From NCBI GenBank assembly GCA_027924645.1, contig BSBN01001484.1, forward strand, positions 1,488,001-1,552,000: DNA of 64,000 bases, read 5' to 3'. The DNA is from Cunninghamia lanceolata (lineage: Eukaryota; Streptophyta; Pinopsida; Cupressales; Cupressaceae). Positions 24,263 to 36,078 of the stretch are shown here, in pieces (the first letter of the stretch is position 1; the number at the start of each line of letters is the position of its first letter). Position numbers and translations under genes: made by a program. The notes below the pieces were generated by a model, which saw only the letters and a program-made list of their open reading frames with translations, made no database searches and was not told the origin of the DNA.

Positions 24263-25083
24263 CTCATTATCATTAATTAATCAATCTTTATCATTTCAAC
24301 TTGCCTAGGGGAAACATCTTTGTTTGTCTTTATATCATTTTGTGTATGCTTTCTTACTTACTTGTCTGTATTATAATTTTATCTTGTGTCAATATCAGTC
24401 CTTGTAGCCTACCTACCACAAAAACATCATGGTCTTCCATATCATGTTGCTATATGGTATAGGTTGCTTATGACATTTTTCATGTAATTCAAGTCCTCCA
24501 TGGGACCCATCATCACCCTAGTCTTCATACCTTGGTTCATAATGTCCAACACTATATCAAACTAGATTGCTCAACCTATGTAGGAAGACAACTCCTTCCA
24601 CCCCATCCACTTCCCACCTCCATCCATTCCCCCATTCATCCTTCTCCATCTAATCCTCTCATCCTTATCACCACATCCTTAATATCATCCAATATAGAGT
24701 ACATCACAAGCTATGGCCTCCCCTTGCACCACTTATAGTATTCATCTCACTTGGGTCTCCTTTCCTCTATATTATATTTATAGTTTTTCCATTGGCCAGA
24801 GTGGCCCATATAAATCTATACACCCCTATTTTCACCAAAGGTGATATCATTAGGGTTTACACTACTAGGTCTTATGTATTCATTTTTCACTCTTTGTCAA
24901 CATTCTATTTTTGTCACTTTCAACCTTGTCTATGTAATCCCCTAGTGTTTCAAGATGGGAAATACACTTTCCCTAAGCTCCTTTCATCCATTTCAACATT
25001 CCAGAGGTCTCCAATTGACCTCTCAAATCATCCCCCTTCATCATTTTTTATACCCATTTCTTTCTTTCTAGATCACCCCTATT

Positions 25084-25357
25084 ATTTATTGATCCCCCCA
25101 GGTGACCCCTAGTCCCCAGGGGTGACCTACCCTACTACAACGGGTGACCCAATTTCCCTCTATCTTCTAGTAAACCTCCGGATTCAAATGTCATCCTCAA
25201 CTGCTTCTAACCATTTCTAGCCTTCAAAACTACCTGCAGGACCCTATCCTTGTGGGTTGCCCCTATCACTTCTTGATCCCCTTGGGTGACCCATGGTTCC
25301 CCAGGGGGTGACCCTTGGTCCCTAGGGGTGACCAACCCTTTCAAAAGGGGTGACCCA
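25084..25357 (+). repeat. GGTGACC-rich imperfect direct repeat
   Basis: Two modules (about 25090-25150 and 25274-25357, offset about 184 bp) each begin with a TTGATCCCC word. Together they carry seven GGTGACC-type motifs, most preceded by G or C runs that form CCCCAGGGG or CCTAGGGG dyads. The motif is absent from flanking DNA. It lies about 330 bp before a TATA-like element at 25683, so an LTR U3 location is possible. Confidence 0.55.
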
Positions 25358-25359
25358 GT

Positions 25360-26545
25360 TGTATTTTGAATGTGAATTCCTCTTTAGTTCGGGCCCAAAT
25401 TAGCTTCAGTTTGACTCTAGTTTGCATGCCAATTCGACCCTGACCAAGCCTAATCTATTTCTAACTCCATATCCACTCCCAATCACTCTGTTCTTAGTTC
25501 CAATTAAACTATTCTTATCTCACCTTCCTCTCATGCTAACTCTCCTTCCTCCATGAGTGATAAGATATCAAGCATAGTTCATTGTCCAATCAACCCAATT
25601 CACTCCTTAATCAATCCTATTAACTCATAAATCAATCGAGTTAACTCTCCAATCAATCCCACCTCTTGTGAGCTCTCCCAACCTATAAATACCCTCCTCC
25701 TATATGCATTATGAGAGGCAAATTCATTGTTGCAGCCATTTGAGAAGCTTTATTTTTGCTCTCCACTAGCATTTTCATACTCATGTAAAACTTAAATGTG
25801 CTTTTTTTTTTATGTTTAGGATAGTTTGTTAAGATTTCTAAATCTTCCATAGCATTGATATGCTCTCAATTTGCTCCCAATCTATAGCCATTGTGCTCTC
25901 ATAGTGCATACATAACACTCATAGCTCTCCAAACTCTCTCAATTTTGTTTTAGCTTTCAAAGCTCAAGTCATTACAATTGCTCCCTTCATCCTTATTGCC
26001 AAGAGGAAGACCCCACTGCTACAAAGGAGAAAGAAGTTTCTAAATACAAGGATTTCTAAGGATAGTACGAAGCTCATGTGCCAAAAGATAGAAGTTTTTC
26101 ATGTTTTCGTAGCTAATTAAATCACATTTTGCTCTTGGATAAAGTAATCATTGAATTGCAATTTCCTTGATAGGATTTATTTCAACTTGATTAGATTACC
26201 ATTGTTTAAATTAGTTTCATTGAAATTCATAGATTATATTTCATTCAAGTATTTTTCAATTCCTAGTTTAGATTCAAAATTGTCTAAAAAAACACAAAAA
26301 CATAGCTTAGATCACATTTGAGAAAATTCATGTTAATTTGCATTCATATTTCAATTCCTAGTTAATTAAATCATTTTATTATTCATTCAGAAAAAAGAAC
26401 AAAAAAATCATTTTGTATTCATTTAGTTTGCATACATCAAAATCTAAAAACATTAGGAAAAGAGAAAATCAAAACAAAGAAAGTGTACAAAACCTTCGAT
26501 TTCATCATGAGGTCAATTTCAAAACATAGTCAAAAACTCCTTAAT
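25360..26545 (+). other. Possible old LTR/leader, split by the 26.5-kb Copia
   Basis: A TATA-like CTATAAAT at 25683-25690 is followed by an A/T-rich leader. With the Copia at 26551-33564 removed, the sequence joins smoothly to 33570. There a frame from about 33730 to 33850 reads a Gln/Glu-rich, coiled-coil-like peptide (HTQQTLEEQEHNLRVIQQAN) that ends at a TAG. This suggests the leader and gag start of an older plus-strand element. No primer site was found. Confidence 0.3.
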
Positions 26546-26550
26546 ATCAT

Positions 26551-27783
26551 TGTTGCAAGTATGGGCCTAACCGGTGTTGTCATTGATGTCAACATACTCC
26601 TGTTGCATTAATGATAAGGTTTGGATGAGTCGTGAGCTGAGGATATTGAGAAAATTAGTCTCAATCAAGAACAGTGAAGAACAGTGATGACTGTAAGGCA
26701 AAAGTCCAAGATAGGATGATGATCAAAGGATGCAGATTAAAGGGTTTGTAGATATGAGTCTTGAGATGATCCAGTCAAGTTTTCAGAGGTCCGCATGAAG
26801 ATTTGAAGAAGTTATGGCTGCTCAAGTAGAACTGGCTCTAGCAGATGTTCAGAGGTGACAAAGTGACACAGATAGGTCTGGTGAGATCCGGAAATGCATT
26901 ATCCCATTCTACGGATTTGAGGAAGTGTTGAGGACATCCTTGTGAAGTGTCAAGTAGATTGGCTTGTGGTTTGAAGGTCCAGAAGAACCTATTCCTTTGT
27001 GACAGTGATGACAGACTGTGTTCTTGAGGTTCTGGATGAAGGAGAGAAGGATTCTAGTAAGCAGATGAAGTACGGATGTTCTTGGTGATTCAGGAAAGCT
27101 TGTGGTGATCTATGGATCATGTCCAGTTCATGTTGGTGGTCTGCATTGAAGTTAGAGTGCGCATTTGAAGAATAACCACTGGATGATGGTGTTCTTCCTG
27201 AGACTAGCCGACCAGATGTATTACACGTCTTGCGGATGTTCTTGTAGGTGTTTGCCGACTTAGATGATTGTTCCTAAGTCGATGTCATGTATAAATAAGG
27301 GATTGTGAAGTCATTTCAAAGTGTGTGGTGTGGAGATGAGAGTGTGGTAGCGAAGAGCAGAGCGAAAGGCAGAGCAGGAGTATTGAGCTTAATGGAACTG
27401 ATTCAAGCATGGTGAAGATGCTATTCTCCAGTTCATGTATGTGATACTTATTTCATTGTAGACAGTGTGTCTCTTGTAGGCAATGAGCCTCTTGTGAGCA
27501 GTGTGCTCGGGCAGTGAGCCCTAATTGGCATGTGCCATTTTGTTCTTTCTACTCTTCTAACAAAGAATACATTCTTGGGTTAATCACCCCATGGTTTTTC
27601 CCTTAACCGGGTTTTCCACGTCAAAATCTTGGTGGCTTATGTGTTGATGAGTTTCTACTTTTGATTTGAATGCATTATGTTTAATATACTGCTAATCACC
27701 ACGAAGATTTAAGTGTGTAAATTGGAGATAGTTTTGCACAACTGATTCACCCCCCCTCTCAGTTTTGTGCCCTAAGTCTAACA
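26551..27783 (+). repeat. 5' LTR of Copia at 26.5 kb
   Basis: 1233 bp. TATA-like ATAAATAAGG near 27291-27300. Near the 3' end it has repeated GGCAGTGAGCC-type words (27460-27525), the paired GTTTTTCCC / GGGTTTTCCACG motif (27587-27634) and a C-rich CACCCCCCCTCTCAG block (27749-27763). Confidence 0.92.
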
Positions 27784-27784
27784 A

Positions 27785-27799
27785 TTGGTATCAGAGCCA
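27785..27799 (+). promoter_or_regulatory. Primer-binding site (initiator tRNA-Met)
   Basis: TTGGTATCAGAGCCA starts one base after the 5' LTR and is an exact plant initiator tRNA-Met type primer site. Confidence 0.9.
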
Positions 27800-27840
27800 A
27801 GTTCCTCTAAAAGGAGCTTAACCGCTTGAGGAGATCTAGG

Positions 27841-30800
27841 ATGTCGTCTTACAAGAAGGATAGTCTAAAGTTTGATGGAACCAACTTTGTTCTTTGGAAA
27901 GGTTGCATGAAATGTCACTTGCAGTGTATGGGAATGGCGTATTGGTCCATGGTTACAAAAGCGTATGTACCTCCACAGGGTGGTCCGACAACCTTAAATG
28001 AAATCACAGATGCTGAAAACAATTTGTGGACCAAAGAGGCTCTTCTAAGAACATTAACTGACTCAGAGCTCTCAAATGTTATTGACCTACCAACTGCCTT
28101 TGAGATTTGGAATAAACTGGAACTTTTGCATGAAGGAGACCAGTATGTTCAATGTGCAAGGCTACAAAGTCTAAAAGGGAAATTTGAAAAACTTAAGATG
28201 AGAGATGATGAAAATATTACCACTTTTATGCCAAGAGTGAATGAGCTAGTTTGTGGAATTAGAAATGCTGGTGGAGTCTTGGATGAAAATGAGATTGTTG
28301 GTAAAATTCTCAGATCCCTCCCTGCTTCCTACAAAATCAAGGCTGCTGCCATTGAAGAATTCAGAGCCCATACAGCTATCACAAGAGATCAACTGGCTAG
28401 GAAATTGGCTGCATTTGAAATGACAGAATTTGGAGATGACCCCCCCCAAGACTGAATCTGCATTCAAAGCCAATGCATCTGTTAAAGGTAAACAAAGGCT
28501 TGATCCGAGAGAGAACTCTTCTAGGAAATTGTCATGGTATGAAAAAGCAAGAAAAGATCTGGAAGAAGAAGAAGTAGAAACTGCTCAACTTGAAGCCCTT
28601 ATTGCAAAGAGGCTGCCAAGAGGATCCAGTAAGTATGAAGGAAAATTACCTTTTAAGTGTTTTAACTGCAATAAGATTGGTCATTTTGCCTCAAGGTGTC
28701 CGGAAAGATTTTCAAAGCAAAATCCTAACAAGCCAAGGTTCCAAAAGAACTGTTACTATGTACATGAAGATGATGATAATGAAGGAGTAACAGATGATGA
28801 ATCAGAGATAGGAAACAAATCCAGAAATGAATGGGTGTTCATTGGCATCAAGGAAGAAGATCCAATGTCCTTTGTATTTGTCAATCTTAAGACTATGGAA
28901 AGAGCTTTGGCTGCCCAAATTGAAGAGAAGGATGATTGGGTCATTGACAGTGGATGCTCTCACCATATGACAGGTGACAAAAATAAGTTTGTAGATTTGG
29001 AAAGGTATGAAGGAGGAGTGGTAAAGTTTGGTGACAATTTTGCTAGTAGAATCAGAGGAAGAGGAACTATTTCTTTTGATGGAAGAAACAAAACTGGTAA
29101 TGTACTGTATGTTGAAGGTTTGAAGCACAATCTTATTAGTGTTGGATAGTTGGTGGACAAAGGCTATGATCTCCAATTCAAGGATGGAAAATGCAAAATC
29201 TTTGAAAGTTCCAGAACAGAGATTGCATCCGGTACTCAAACTAAAGGTAATATCTTCCATTTGGTTGGTACTAGTAAAATTTGCTTATTTGTTCAAGTTG
29301 ATTAGAGTTGGTTATGGCATAGAAGGACGTGTCATGTGAATTTTGATAATATCATCAAGATAAGCAATACTCAGGCTATAAGAGATCTTCCAAAATTGGT
29401 GAAACCTACTAACAGCTTGTGCAAGGAATGTCAGTTGGGTAAGCTGAGCAGAGTCACATTCAAAAGCAAGGAACTATCTTCTACTAGATTATTGGACTTA
29501 GTTCACACTGATCTTTGTGGTCCGGCAAGAACCAAGAGTATTCAAGGTGATAGATACGTCATGTTGCTAATTGATGACTATTCCCGGATGATGTGGGTAA
29601 CCTTTCTAAAGGAGAAATCAGAAGCTCTTGAAAAATTCAAAATATTCAAGGCTATGGTAGAGAATGAAATAGAATTAAAGTTGAAATGTCTGAGGTCTGA
29701 TAGAGGTGGAGAATTCACATCTGGTGAGTTCATAGAGTTCTATGAGAAACATGGAATTAAGAGACAGTTGTCTGCTCCTAGGACTCCACAGCAGAATGGA
29801 GTAGTGGAGAGAAAGAACCGAACCATCTAGGAAGCATCTAGAACCATGATGATGGAAGCAAATGTTCCTCAGATCTATTGGAGAGAAGCTGTCAGCACTG
29901 CAGTCTATACTCTCAATTGAGTTCAAGTCAGAAGCAATACCGGTAAGACCCCTTATGAACTCTGGTTTGGCATTACTCCTATTGTAAGATATTTCAGAGT
30001 CTTTGGTAGCAAATGTTACATCAAAAGAGATGAAGATCTAGGCAAGTTTGATGCTTGAAGTGATGAAGGAATATTCTTAGGTTACTCTACTCAAAGCAAA
30101 GCATACCGGTGTTATAACAAGAGACTGAGAAAGATGATAGAAAGTACAAATGTGAAGGTTGCTGAGGGAATAGAGAAACCCTCAAGGTTTTATGAATATG
30201 ATGAAGATGATCAGAATGGTGTTCTGGTTCAAGCAGTTCAATCCTCTTCTAAAAATCAGATTCAAACTGATCCGGTAAATCAGGAAGAAGAGATAGGTCT
30301 GAATGAGCCTGATCAAGAAGCAGAAGTGCAAGAAACTCCCAAAGTTCCAAGGTATGTAAGACTGAACCACTCTAAAGATCAGATCATAGGTGAAAAAAGT
30401 AAAGGTGTGCAAACTAGAAGGAAAATTGCCCAAAATTTAGATGAATATTGTCTGATTTCAAAGATTGAACCTAAGACAATAAATGAAGCCTGTAATGATG
30501 AAAACTGGACCAAAGCAATGGAGGAAGAGTTGATGCAAATTGAGAAAAATCACACTTGGGATTTTGTTCCCAGACCTAAAAACAAGAATGTGATTGGAAC
30601 CAAATGGGTCTTCCGGAACAAACTAAATGAAGTTGGTGAAGTAATCAGAAATAAAGCCAGATTGGTCTGCAAGGGCTACTCTCAAATAGAAGGAATTGAT
30701 TTTGAAGAAACTTTTGCTCCAGTGGCAAGAATTGAAGCAGTCAGATTATTTCTTGCATTTGCTGCCTTCAAGGATTTCAAGGTGTATCAGATGGATGTCA

Positions 30801-32002
30801 AGTCTGCTTTCTTGCATGGTGACTTAGAAGAAGAAGTGTACATTGAACAACTAGATGGATTTCAATTATCTGAGCATGGTGATATGGTTTGCAAGTTGAA
30901 GAGGGCACTGCATGGACTAAAGCAAGCCCCAAGAGCCTAGTATGAAAGATTGGGCAAACATCTTTTGAAGATTGGTTTCAACAAAGGTACTACTGACAGT
31001 AACTTATATTTCAAAATTGATCATGAAAACATCTTGATTGTTGAAGTATTTGTTGATGATATCATCTTTGGAGGAAGAGATAGTATGTGTAAAACTTTTG
31101 CAAATCAAATGAAAAGTGAGTTTGAGATGTCAATGCTTGGTGAAATGAATTTCTTCTTGGGTCTGCAAATTACTCAAACAAAGAAAGGAATCTTTATTTC
31201 TCAGACCAAATATGTGAAAGAATTGTTGAGGAAATTTAGAATGGAAGATTCAAAGCCAATGAATACTCCCATGGCAACCAGATGTAAGTTGAGCAAAGAT
31301 GATGACTCTCCTAAGGCAGACCAGACAAAGTACAGATCAATGATTAGAGGATTGTTGTATCTCACTCAAACTAGACCAGATATAATGCAGATTGTTGGTC
31401 TTGTTGCAAGATTCCAGGCTAATCCCAGAGAATCTCATGTCATGGCAATCAAAAGGATCTTTAGATATCTAAAAGGGACGGTCGAGTATGGTCTGTGGTA
31501 TCCTAGAGATCATGATTTCTCTCTTCATGCATATACAGATGCTGATTGGGTAGGAGATGTGGATGAGCAGAAGAGTACCAGTGGTGGAGCTTTCTTTTTG
31601 GGAAAGAGATTGGTTTCTTGGCTAAGCAAGAAATAAGAGGCAATATCCCTATCTACAACTGAAGCAGAATACATAGTAGCAACAGGTTGTTGCACTCAAG
31701 TTTTGTGGATGAAGCAGATGCTAAGAGATATTAAAGTAGAGTATGAGGAGCCTATCACAATCCTCTGTGATAATTCAAGTGCTATAAGTATATCTAAGAA
31801 TCTGGTGTTGCATTCAAAGATAAAGCATATATCTATCAAGTTTCACTTTTTGAGAGAGCAAGTGAATAAGAATGAAGTCAAATTGGAGTTTGTGTCATCC
31901 AAGGATCAGATTGCAGATATCTTTACTAAACCTCTACCTAAGGACTCTTTTGACTTTCTTAGGGAGAAGTTAGGGGTTATTGCCCCTCCGGTGATGAACT
32001 AA
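27841..32002 (+). pseudogene. Copia gag-pol polyprotein, nearly intact but broken
   Basis: Start ATG at 27841 (MSSYKKDSLKFDGTNF), final TAA at 32000-32002; about 1387 codons. Gag carries a CCHC knuckle CFNCNKIGHFASRC near 28658-28699. The frame shifts by one base in a run of eight C (28440-28447), where seven would keep frame. Protease DSG at 28946-28954. Integrase has all three catalytic residues: Asp in HTDLCGP, Asp in LRSDRGGEF, Glu in GVVERKN. Reverse transcriptase has FVDDIIFGG near 31050-31076. RNase H ends with a C-terminal LPKDSFDFLREKLGV motif. In-frame stops near 29147, 29828, 29918, 30056, 30938 and 31634 kill it; several stand where relatives have Gln or Trp. Confidence 0.92.
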
Positions 32003-32079
32003 GGTGCATTGATGTGCATCAGTTTGGTGGGTATCATAGTCACATCTTGTGATCCGGATTGATGTTGGGGAGCTGCTAC

Positions 32080-32325
32080 TCAGGGGGAGCAGTAGGTATG
32101 AGTCTGAAGTGATGAAATTGCAAGTATGTGCCCTTTGCCATTGATGTCAAAGGGGGAGAGAAGACATGTGAAAAACAAGTGGTTGCTGATCAAAGGGGGA
32201 GCAGTAAAGGGAGAGAAGACATGTGAATGGTTGCTGTTGATAGGGGGAGTTGTGACAGTAAGAAGAAGTTCTTGTCTTGATGGTTTTTCACATCATATGT
32301 TGCCATCAATGCCAAAGGGGGAAAT
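32080..32325 (+). promoter_or_regulatory. Repeated polypurine tracts
   Basis: Five AGGGGGAG or AAAGGGGGA blocks in 245 bases, the last (AAAGGGGGAAAT) abutting the 3' LTR. At least two are embedded in the same CATTGATGTCAAAGGGGGAG context, so the tract was duplicated with its flank. This is a Sirevirus-type arrangement, mirrored in the outer element at 11767-11990. Confidence 0.75.
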
Positions 32326-33564
32326 TGTTGCAAGTATGGGCCTAACTAGTGTTGTCATTGATGTCAACATACTCATGTTGCATTAATGATAAGGTTTGGA
32401 TGAGCCGTGAGCTGAGGATATTGAGAAAATTAGTCTCAATCAGGAATAGTGAAGAACAGTGATGACTGTAAGGCAAAAGTCCAAGATAGGATGATTATCA
32501 AAGGATGCAGATTAAAGGGTTTGTAGATATGAGTCTTGAGATGATCCAGTCAAGTTTTCAGAGGTCCGCATGAAGATTTGAATAAGTTATGGCTACTCAA
32601 GTAGAACCGGTTCCAGCAGATGTTCAGAGGTGACAAAGTGACACAGATAGGTCTAGTGAGATCCAGAAATGCATTATCCCATTCTGCAGATTTGAGGAAG
32701 TGTTGAGGACATCCTTGTGAAGTGTCAAGTAGATTGGCTCGTGGTTTGAAGGTCCGGAAGAACCTATTCCTTTGTGACAGTGATGACAGACTGTGTTCTT
32801 GAGGTTCTGGATGAAGGAGAGAAGGATTCTAGTAAGTAGACGAAGTGCAGATGTTCTTGGTGATTCAGGAAAGCTTGTGGTGATCTATGGATCGTGTCCA
32901 ATTCATGTTGGTGGTCCGCATTGAAGTTAGAGTGCGCATTTGAAGAATAACCACTGGATGATGGTGTTCTTCCTGAGACTGGCCGACCGGATGTATTACA
33001 CGTCTTGCAGATGTTCTTGTAGGTGTTTTCTGACTTAGATGATTGTTCCTAAGTCAATGTCATGTATAAATAAGGGATTGTGAAGTCATTTCAAAGTGTG
33101 TGGTGTGGAGATGAGAGTGTGGTAGCGAAGAGCAGAGTGAAAGGCAGAGCAGGAGTATTGAGCTTAATGGAACTGATTCAAGCATGGTGAAGATGCTATT
33201 CTCCAGTTCATGTATGTGATACTTATTTCATTGTAGATAGTGTGTCTCTTGTAGGCAGTGAGCCTCTTGTGAGCAGTGTGCTTGGGTAGTGAGCCCTAAT
33301 TGGCATGTGCCATTTTTTTCTTTCTATTCTTCTAACAGAGAATACATTCTTAGGTTAATCACCCGTGGTTTTTCCCTTAACCAGGTTTTCCACATCAAAA
33401 TCTTGGTGTCTTATGTGTTGATGAGTTTCTGCTTTTGATTTGAATGCATTATGTTTCATGTTTAATATACTGCTAATCACCAAGAAGATTTAAGTGTGTA
33501 AATTGGAGAAAGTTTTGCACAACTGATTCACCCCCCCTCTCAGTTGTGTGTCCTAAGTCTAACA
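32326..33564 (+). repeat. 3' LTR of Copia at 26.5 kb
   Basis: 1239 bp, matching 26551-27783. Visible differences include an ATGTTTC duplication near 33452-33460 and scattered transitions. Confidence 0.92.
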
Positions 33565-33569
33565 ATCAT

Positions 33570-34019
33570 CACAAGGTCAAGTCATAGAAAACCTTTGGTC
33601 ACATCGCAAAGTTAAAGTTAAACCAAAAAGTCAACTCTTGGTCAACTTTAGTCAACTCTCTCTCATCCAAGCATATGAATGTGCCTGGGAGTTAGAGGTG
33701 AGTGGGTTAGGGTTATCCTTAAGGAAATAGAGTCAATACACCCAAGACCACAACACACTCAACAGACACTAGAAGAACAAGAACACAACCTTAGGGTCAT
33801 ACAACAAGCAAACGAAATACAATTCATACAAGCTAATGAAGAAAGGTTATAGCATTTTAGGCTCATCAAAAAGTAGAACAGTCTACCCACTAGATGTTGG
33901 AACCTTAGAAATCCAAATAGGAGATCAACAACTAGTGACCCTTTGGGTCATAGGGTTATATTCATTACAGAACAAATATTGACATAGACTAGGCCCCAAG
34001 ACTAGCCAACCACTCTTTT
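33570..34019 (+). other. Remnant of an older element around the Copia insertion
   Basis: Continues the sequence interrupted at 26550. Contains the Gln/Glu-rich peptide near 33730-33850. A later frame near 33866-33975 reads LDVGTLEIQIGDQQLVTLWV and is coding-like, perhaps from the same gag-pol. Heavily interrupted. Confidence 0.3.
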
Positions 34020-34069
34020 CAACATTTTGTTTCCATGCAAACAAAACTGCCCCCAAGTTATGCCTCTAC

Positions 34070-34912
34070 TCAATTAGCTTTTGTCACAAGAGGGAGAGTG
34101 AATTGGAGGTTACCATCAGCAAGGAGTGGGTTCATGTGTTGTATCAAGGCCGACTCATTTACATTTGTGCTTGAGTTGCACTTTGAGGAGTATAGAATCA
34201 GAGAAGTTCTTTTTCTTCTTCTCCTCCTCCTTACACTCCTTTCAAAAATATCTAGGTTTGCCACAATTCCAGCATAATGCCTCGAACTTACCAAGAGACT
34301 TAGATCTCCCACAGGATTTGGATCTTCCTTTATCTTTCGATCTACCTCGAACCACAAGAGCCTCCTTAGCTATTTCGAAAGATTTTCTCCGCATCTCTCC
34401 AGATAGTAATGATGCAACCACTTCATCCATCTTGAAGGTAGTGGTGGTACTCCCAATGGCCATAACAAGGTGGTCCCATGAATTCAGCAAAGAACACAAC
34501 AATGTTATACACTAATCTTCCTCCATTTTTACACCAATGGAGCTCAATTGGGCAACAAGCATGTTAAAACTATTCAGGTGATTTGTGATCAATCCTCCGT
34601 CCTCTATCCTCAGCTCAAGTGAAACTTCTTCTTCAAGAACAACTTATTTACCAGGGATTTAGCCTAATAAATCTGACCAATCTTATTCCATGGACTTATC
34701 ATTGTAGCCTCTTCATGGACATTTAGTAACATAGAGTCAGCCAAATAGAGTCTCACAAGACCCTTAGCCTTCCGATCCATCAAATCCTAGTCTTCTTGTT
34801 TCATCACTGATGGAATCTTTCTGGATATTACAACCCATAGGTCTCTGTCAACCAACATATCCTCCATCTTGAGTTTTCACAACTCAAAGTTGCCTTCATT
34901 GAACTTTTCCAT
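34070..34912 (-). pseudogene. Copia gag fragment
   Basis: The ATG at 34912 starts MEKFNEGNFEL, then TGA where relatives have Trp, then KLKMEDMLVDRDLW. Further stops and frameshifts follow. The clearest open part is 34242-34502, with the basic region RGRSKDKGRSKSCGRSKS and the start of a zinc knuckle, CWNCGKPRYF. The second half of the knuckle is degraded into an Arg/Lys run (RRRRRRKR). The C-terminal part to 34070 has no assigned domain. Confidence 0.7.
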
Positions 34913-35021
34913 CTCCTTCCTGCAACAAAGATTTCAAAATACTCTTTGCAAGCTCCCACTCAAACAAAGATTAGTTTAAAAAAAAACCTCTACCCAACAA
35001 CTAGAACCAAAGTTGATTGAA

Positions 35022-35036
35022 GGCTCCAATACCAAC
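35022..35036 (-). promoter_or_regulatory. Primer-binding site of truncated Copia
   Basis: On the minus strand the bases after the LTR read GTTGGTATTGGAGCC, an initiator tRNA-Met type site with one or two changes. Confidence 0.65.
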
Positions 35037-36078
35037 TGAAAGGAAGCAAGGTACATGGAACACACTTTCTACACCAATCTAATAAGGATAGTTGTATAAA
35101 TTTGTATCCTTCAACAATTACAGTGATGAAGATACATAATGCAAAGAAGATCAAATAACATCATAAATAAGTACAAACCACACAAGATATACGTTGGGAA
35201 AACCCTTTCAGGAGAAAAACTCCACACTTCAAAGCACAATCCAATGTATTATTTAGTAAACAATGAAGGTTACAATACACTTTCAGAGCCAAGCTTTTAT
35301 AAGAGTTCACCAACATATAGTTTTTGGAGCAATTTTGATAACATAATAGTACCTACAAACAAACCATCCAAACTACTTCAACAAACACCTTATTTATAGA
35401 GTTTCAAGGCCAAACTAGGAAACTTCTAGAGGTGGGCACCAACTTGGCCTCATGGTCCATTTTCCAATGCCCCTCTACCTTTAGTGACACTTGTACAAGA
35501 TTCCCTTCTCCACTTATAACTGCCATAACATGTAAATTTGACTCTCCTAAGTTTGGGTGCTCCAACCAAGAATAGGCTATGACATCTATACTTTTACACA
35601 TCTTGCAACTGTCATAGAATCTGTCATAACTAACAACACTTACAGTTGTAAGAGAATCTGTCATAACTGACTATTAATACCATATTCTCTTACAACCTAT
35701 CATAGTCCAACTTGGGTGCCATAAGATGCCTTATTCAACATACAAAGATGCTTTATGACACATGTAATACCTGTCATAAGAATCTCTATTCCTAGCTCTT
35801 ACATGTCATAGATTTAGTCATATGTTATAACCTCTTACACACTGAACAAGATGCCGACACATGGCAAATTAATGCCATCTCAAATGGGATGCCTGCATTT
35901 CCTCATGACATTTCCATTCAAGTCACCTTCCTAGTGGGATGACAACTCACCATACCACCTCACACAAAACAACAAAATAGGATGTGCATAAATAATTACA
36001 ATATAGCCAAATAATAAATAATTAATTAAATACCAATGTTAAGAACTTGCAAAGGTTGAGGCACCTTAATTCCCAACA
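35037..36078 (-). repeat. 5' LTR of truncated Copia
   Basis: About 1042 bp with TG...CA ends (TGAAAGGAAGC at left, TTCCCAACA at right). It contains CTGTCATAA repeats (35610-35850) and the conserved paired GGGAAAACCC / GGAGAAAAACTCCAC motif near 35190-35225. The partner LTR is absent. Confidence 0.7.

Larger units (their letters stand above)
20400..25080 (+). repeat. Strongly G-poor tract, decayed Gypsy-like internal region
   Basis: About 4.7 kb in which the plus strand is nearly free of G in long runs and rich in A, C and T (AATCCAATC, CATCC and TCAAATC words). The skew does not come from a simple tandem repeat; only some words recur, such as AAGGGTCCTTGACCTAA near 21350 and 21405. Broken frames within it (21678-22292, 22642-22812, 22820-23320 and 23480-24262) look formerly coding. 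It sits downstream of the LTR/primer site at 18.5 kb, so the simplest view is the internal region of a large Gypsy element. No reverse transcriptase or integrase was recognised. Confidence 0.4.
26551..33564 (+). mobile_element. Ty1/Copia retrotransposon, Sirevirus-like
   Basis: Complete plus-strand element of 7014 bp with perfect 5-bp target duplication ATCAT (26546-26550 and 33565-33569). LTRs are 26551-27783 and 32326-33564, both TGTTGC...CTAACA, differing at about 4% by eye. The primer site, gag, protease, integrase, reverse transcriptase, RNase H and polypurine tracts follow in Copia order. LTR start, polypurine repeats and protein motifs match the outer element at 5.2-17.6 kb, so they are the same lineage but distinct families: LTR length and most U3 sequence differ. 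It is the best preserved element here yet has several in-frame stops and a frameshift in gag. Confidence 0.95.
34020..36078 (-). mobile_element. Truncated Ty1/Copia element (5' LTR plus partial gag)
   Basis: A minus-strand Copia of a third family. It keeps a 5' LTR (35037-36078), a primer-binding-type site and the gag N-terminus and zinc knuckle. The sequence breaks off near 34.02 kb with no protease, integrase, polymerase or 3' LTR. The left edge is approximate. Gag resembles that of the nested TNT1-like element (NFEL.KLKMEDMLVDRDLW against NYQL.KM.MEDYLY.KDLW). Confidence 0.75.

Noticed and set aside
32003..32325. Envelope-like third frame, as found in some Sireviruses
   Set aside because: Only about 320 bases separate the pol stop from the 3' LTR, and they are filled by polypurine repeats.
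34126..34515. Plus-strand frame of 129 codons
   Set aside because: It is antisense to the gag zinc-knuckle region of the truncated Copia.
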